DNA of 64,000 nt from an uncultured Mediterranea sp. (GTDB taxonomy: Bacteria; Bacteroidota; Bacteroidia; Bacteroidales; Bacteroidaceae). The translations under genes were made by a program, and so were the position numbers. A model generated the notes under the pieces. That model was not told the origin of the DNA, searched no databases, and saw only the letters and a program-made list of their open reading frames with translations. Shown in pieces: positions 61,854-64,000 of the stretch. Each line of letters starts with the position of its first letter. Positions within the stretch are counted from its first letter, which is position 1. The stretch lies in the NCBI GenBank assembly GCA_945831575.1, contig CAMACX010000009.1, positions 1-64,000 of the forward strand, read 5' to 3'.

Positions 61854-64000
61854 ATGAAGCCCTTTCTCGAAACCGTAGCCTCCCACCTCTATCATACGAT
61901 AGGTCATGACCTGTCGCACACCGCCATCGTCTTCCCCAACAAGCGTGCCGGCCTCTTCTTCAGCGAGTACCTGGCCCGTCAGAGCAGCCGCCCTGTGTGG
62001 TCGCCCGCCTACTTCACCATCAACGAACTCTTCACCACCTATCCCCTGAAGCATCCCCTCACCACGGCAGACCCCATCACCCTCGTCTGTCAGCTCTACG
62101 AGGTCTTCCTCATGAAGACCGGGCGCAACGAGAGCCTCGACGACTTCTACTTCTGGGGCGAACTGCTCATCAGCGACTTCGATGACATGGACAAGAACCT
62201 GGTCGATACCTCGCGCCTCTTCAGCAATCTGCAGGACCTGCACGCCCTGACTCAGGACAACAGTTTCCTTACCCCCGAGCAGCAGGAGGCCATCAGCCAG
62301 TTCTTCACCAACTTCTCACCCGAGCGGCGCACCCTGCTCAAAGAGCGCTTCATCTCCCTCTGGGAACGCATGCTGCCTATCTACACCGAATTTCGCGCAC
62401 GCCTCGCACAGCACGGCCTGGCCTACGAGGGGATGCTCGAACGGCAGGTGATGGAGCAGTTTGATGTCAGCCAGATGCCCTACGAGCGCTACGTCTTCGT
62501 GGGCTTCAACGTGCTCAACCGCGTGGAGCAGCAGCTCTTCCGCACCCTGCGCGATGCCGGCAAAGCCCTCTTCTACTGGGACTACGACGAGAGTTACACC
62601 ACCGCCCCCATGCAGCCGGCCGCTGTCTCCCGGCCATCCGGTGCCACCCCCATGCAGCACGAAGCAGGCGAATTTATCCTGCGCAACCTCAGAGAGTTTC
62701 CCAACCAGCTCGACGAGAGCCACTTCACGGCCATGAGCCAACCCAAGCAGATCGCCTTCATCGAGTCGCCCACCGAGAATGCACAGGCCCGCTACCTCAC
62801 ACGCTGGGTGCGCCAGCTCTACGCCGACCGTGCGCAGCACCCCTTCCGCGAGAAGGAGAACGCAGTGGTGCTCTGCAACGAAGCACTGCTCCTGCCCGTG
62901 CTCCACGCCATCCCCGACGAAGTGGACAATGTCAACATCACCATGGGTTACCCCCTCTCCCAGACCCCCATCTACAGCCTGCTCAACGCCCTCTGCTCCT
63001 TGCAGATTGACGGCTACCGTCCCGACAGCGGCACCTACACCTACGAGACCGTGCGCCCCGTGCTCAACCACCCCTACGTGCGCCGCCTCTCCCCGCAGGC
63101 CGAGCGCCTGGAGCGTGACCTCACCGCACACAATCGCTTCTTCCCCCTCCCCTCGGAGCTGCAGGCCGACGAACCGCTGCGCCAGCTCTTCACCCCCGTA
63201 AGCGGCATTGCCGCCACCTGCCAATACCTCATCGAAGCCCTCCGCCTGGTCAGCACCCTCTACCGCCAGCCCGAATCCGACGACGAAGAGGAGGAAATCC
63301 CGACAGCCGGACAAGAAGCACACGACGGCAATGCCGAGCTTTACGACCAGCTCTACCGCGAATCCATCTTCAAGACCTACACCCTGGTCAACCGCCTCTA
63401 CGCACTGGCTCAGGAACAGGCCTTTGGCCGTCTGCAACCCCTCACCTTCCGCCGCCTGCTGGGCCGCCTGCTCAGCGGAGCCACCATCCCCTTCCACGGC
63501 GAACCGGCCATCGGTATGCAGGTGATGGGCGTACTGGAGACGCGCAACCTCGACTTCCGCAACCTACTGATACTCAGCGTCAACGAAGGCAAGCTACCCA
63601 AAAGCGAGGGCGATGCCTCCTTTGTGCCCTACAACCTGCGCAAGGCATTCGGCATGACCACCATCGACCACAAGAACTGCGTCTATGCCTACTACTTCTA
63701 CCGCCTGCTGCAACGTGCCGAGCGCATTACCTTATTATATAACAGTTCCAGCGACGGACTCAACCGGGGCGAAATGTCGCGCTTCATGCTCCAGCTGCTC
63801 GTGGAAAGCCCCCACCCCATCCTGCGCTACACCCTTCAGGCAGGACAGGCACCCGGTCGCAACGAGTGCATCACGGTGCGCAAGAGCCCCGAAATCCTCC
63901 GCCTGCTCACCGACCGCTACAACGCCGACCGCCCCGGCCACACAAAGCTCTCGCCCACAGCGCTCAACTACTACCTGGATTGCAGCCTGAAGTTCTACTT
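61854..64000 (+). CDS. AddB/RecB-like PD-(D/E)XK nuclease family protein (partial, runs off the window)
   Basis: Open from ATG 61854 to the window end, at least 715 codons without a stop. The N-terminus (MKPFLETVASHLY, then TAIVFPNKRAGLFFSEYLA) is typical of the Bacteroidetes AddB-like partner, an inactivated-helicase subunit with a C-terminal nuclease. Later segments include FVGFNVLNRVEQQLF, MGYPLSQTPIYSLLNAL and LILSVNEGKLPKSEG. The last residues, SPTALNYYLDCSLKFYF, begin the PD-(D/E)XK domain with the first cysteine of a possible Fe-S site. It lies 160 bp after the helicase gene, same strand. Confidence 0.88.
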   Translation, partial: MKPFLETVASHLYHTIGHDLSHTAIVFPNKRAGLFFSEYLARQSSRPVWSPAYFTINELFTTYPLKHPLTTADPITLVCQLYEVFLMKTGRNESLDDFYFWGELLISDFDDMDKNLVDTSRLFSNLQDLHALTQDNSFLTPEQQEAISQFFTNFSPERRTLLKERFISLWERMLPIYTEFRARLAQHGLAYEGMLERQVMEQFDVSQMPYERYVFVGFNVLNRVEQQLFRTLRDAGKALFYWDYDESYTTAPMQPAAVSRPSGATPMQHEAGEFILRNLREFPNQLDESHFTAMSQPKQIAFIESPTENAQARYLTRWVRQLYADRAQHPFREKENAVVLCNEALLLPVLHAIPDEVDNVNITMGYPLSQTPIYSLLNALCSLQIDGYRPDSGTYTYETVRPVLNHPYVRRLSPQAERLERDLTAHNRFFPLPSELQADEPLRQLFTPVSGIAATCQYLIEALRLVSTLYRQPESDDEEEEIPTAGQEAHDGNAELYDQLYRESIFKTYTLVNRLYALAQEQAFGRLQPLTFRRLLGRLLSGATIPFHGEPAIGMQVMGVLETRNLDFRNLLILSVNEGKLPKSEGDASFVPYNLRKAFGMTTIDHKNCVYAYYFYRLLQRAERITLLYNSSSDGLNRGEMSRFMLQLLVESPHPILRYTLQAGQAPGRNECITVRKSPEILRLLTDRYNADRPGHTKLSPTALNYYLDCSLKFY

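Overview
The window looks like chromosome of a Bacteroidales bacterium (Bacteroidaceae/Prevotellaceae-like). The evidence is Bacteroidetes-type promoters (-33 TTTG, 19-20 nt, -7 TAnnTTTG) before several genes, a TonB-dependent receptor plus surface lipoprotein locus, the order trpBEGDCFA, and the order atpD-C-B-E-F-H-A-G. Most genes are GC-rich housekeeping genes. Two AT-richer patches stand out: 1-3450 and 57.5-58.3 kb.

Layout. 1-3450: an AT-rich block with a degenerate 61-63 bp repeat, a decayed PaeR7I/XhoI-type restriction endonuclease, its adenine methyltransferase, and a stand-alone protein resembling the N-terminal domain of HNH restriction nucleases. 3.4-5.2 kb: glycerate kinase and a DUF308 membrane protein, convergent. 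5.3-12.3 kb: a complete tryptophan operon behind a leader peptide with three consecutive Trp codons and a strong attenuator hairpin. 12.4-17.6 kb: a DUF3298 lipoprotein, rsmG, an MBL-fold hydrolase and gcvP. 17.7-24.3 kb (minus): TonB-dependent receptor, surface lipoprotein and secreted DNA/RNA non-specific endonuclease, probably a nucleic-acid acquisition locus. 24.4-26.4 kb: ettA and a divergent tRNA-Lys(UUU). 26.4-27.1 kb: non-coding DNA with TTACAGT inverted arms. 27.1-34.5 kb: DASS transporter, aldolase-type PLP enzyme, glnS, a TPR protein and a DedA protein. 34.6-36.5 kb: queF, queC and a queuosine-precursor transporter. 36.6-39.6 kb: a periplasmic C26-M19 fusion and manA. 39.8-46.2 kb: galM-MFS-galK, then tkt-rpiB. 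46.4-49.7 kb: a 2-oxoacid:ferredoxin oxidoreductase operon (TPR-korD-korA-small membrane protein-korB-korC). 49.7-57.4 kb (minus): the F1Fo ATP synthase operon. 57.8-58.3 kb: a DUF4160/DUF2442 pair. 58.4-64.0 kb: an AddA/AddB-like helicase-nuclease pair; the second gene runs off the window.

Together the genes cover tryptophan synthesis, galactose and pentose-phosphate metabolism, ferredoxin-linked 2-oxoacid oxidation, ATP synthesis, glycine cleavage, queuosine metabolism and recombination repair. The most unusual feature is that many intergenic gaps, including gaps inside operons, carry short tandem repeats: two heptanucleotide families (GCTACRA and CTAATCA), an ATCTGTG family that has become the 3' end of atpB, and single-locus repeats of 12, 17, 22, 33 and about 61 bp. 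No phage, insertion sequence, rRNA operon or CRISPR array was recognised.
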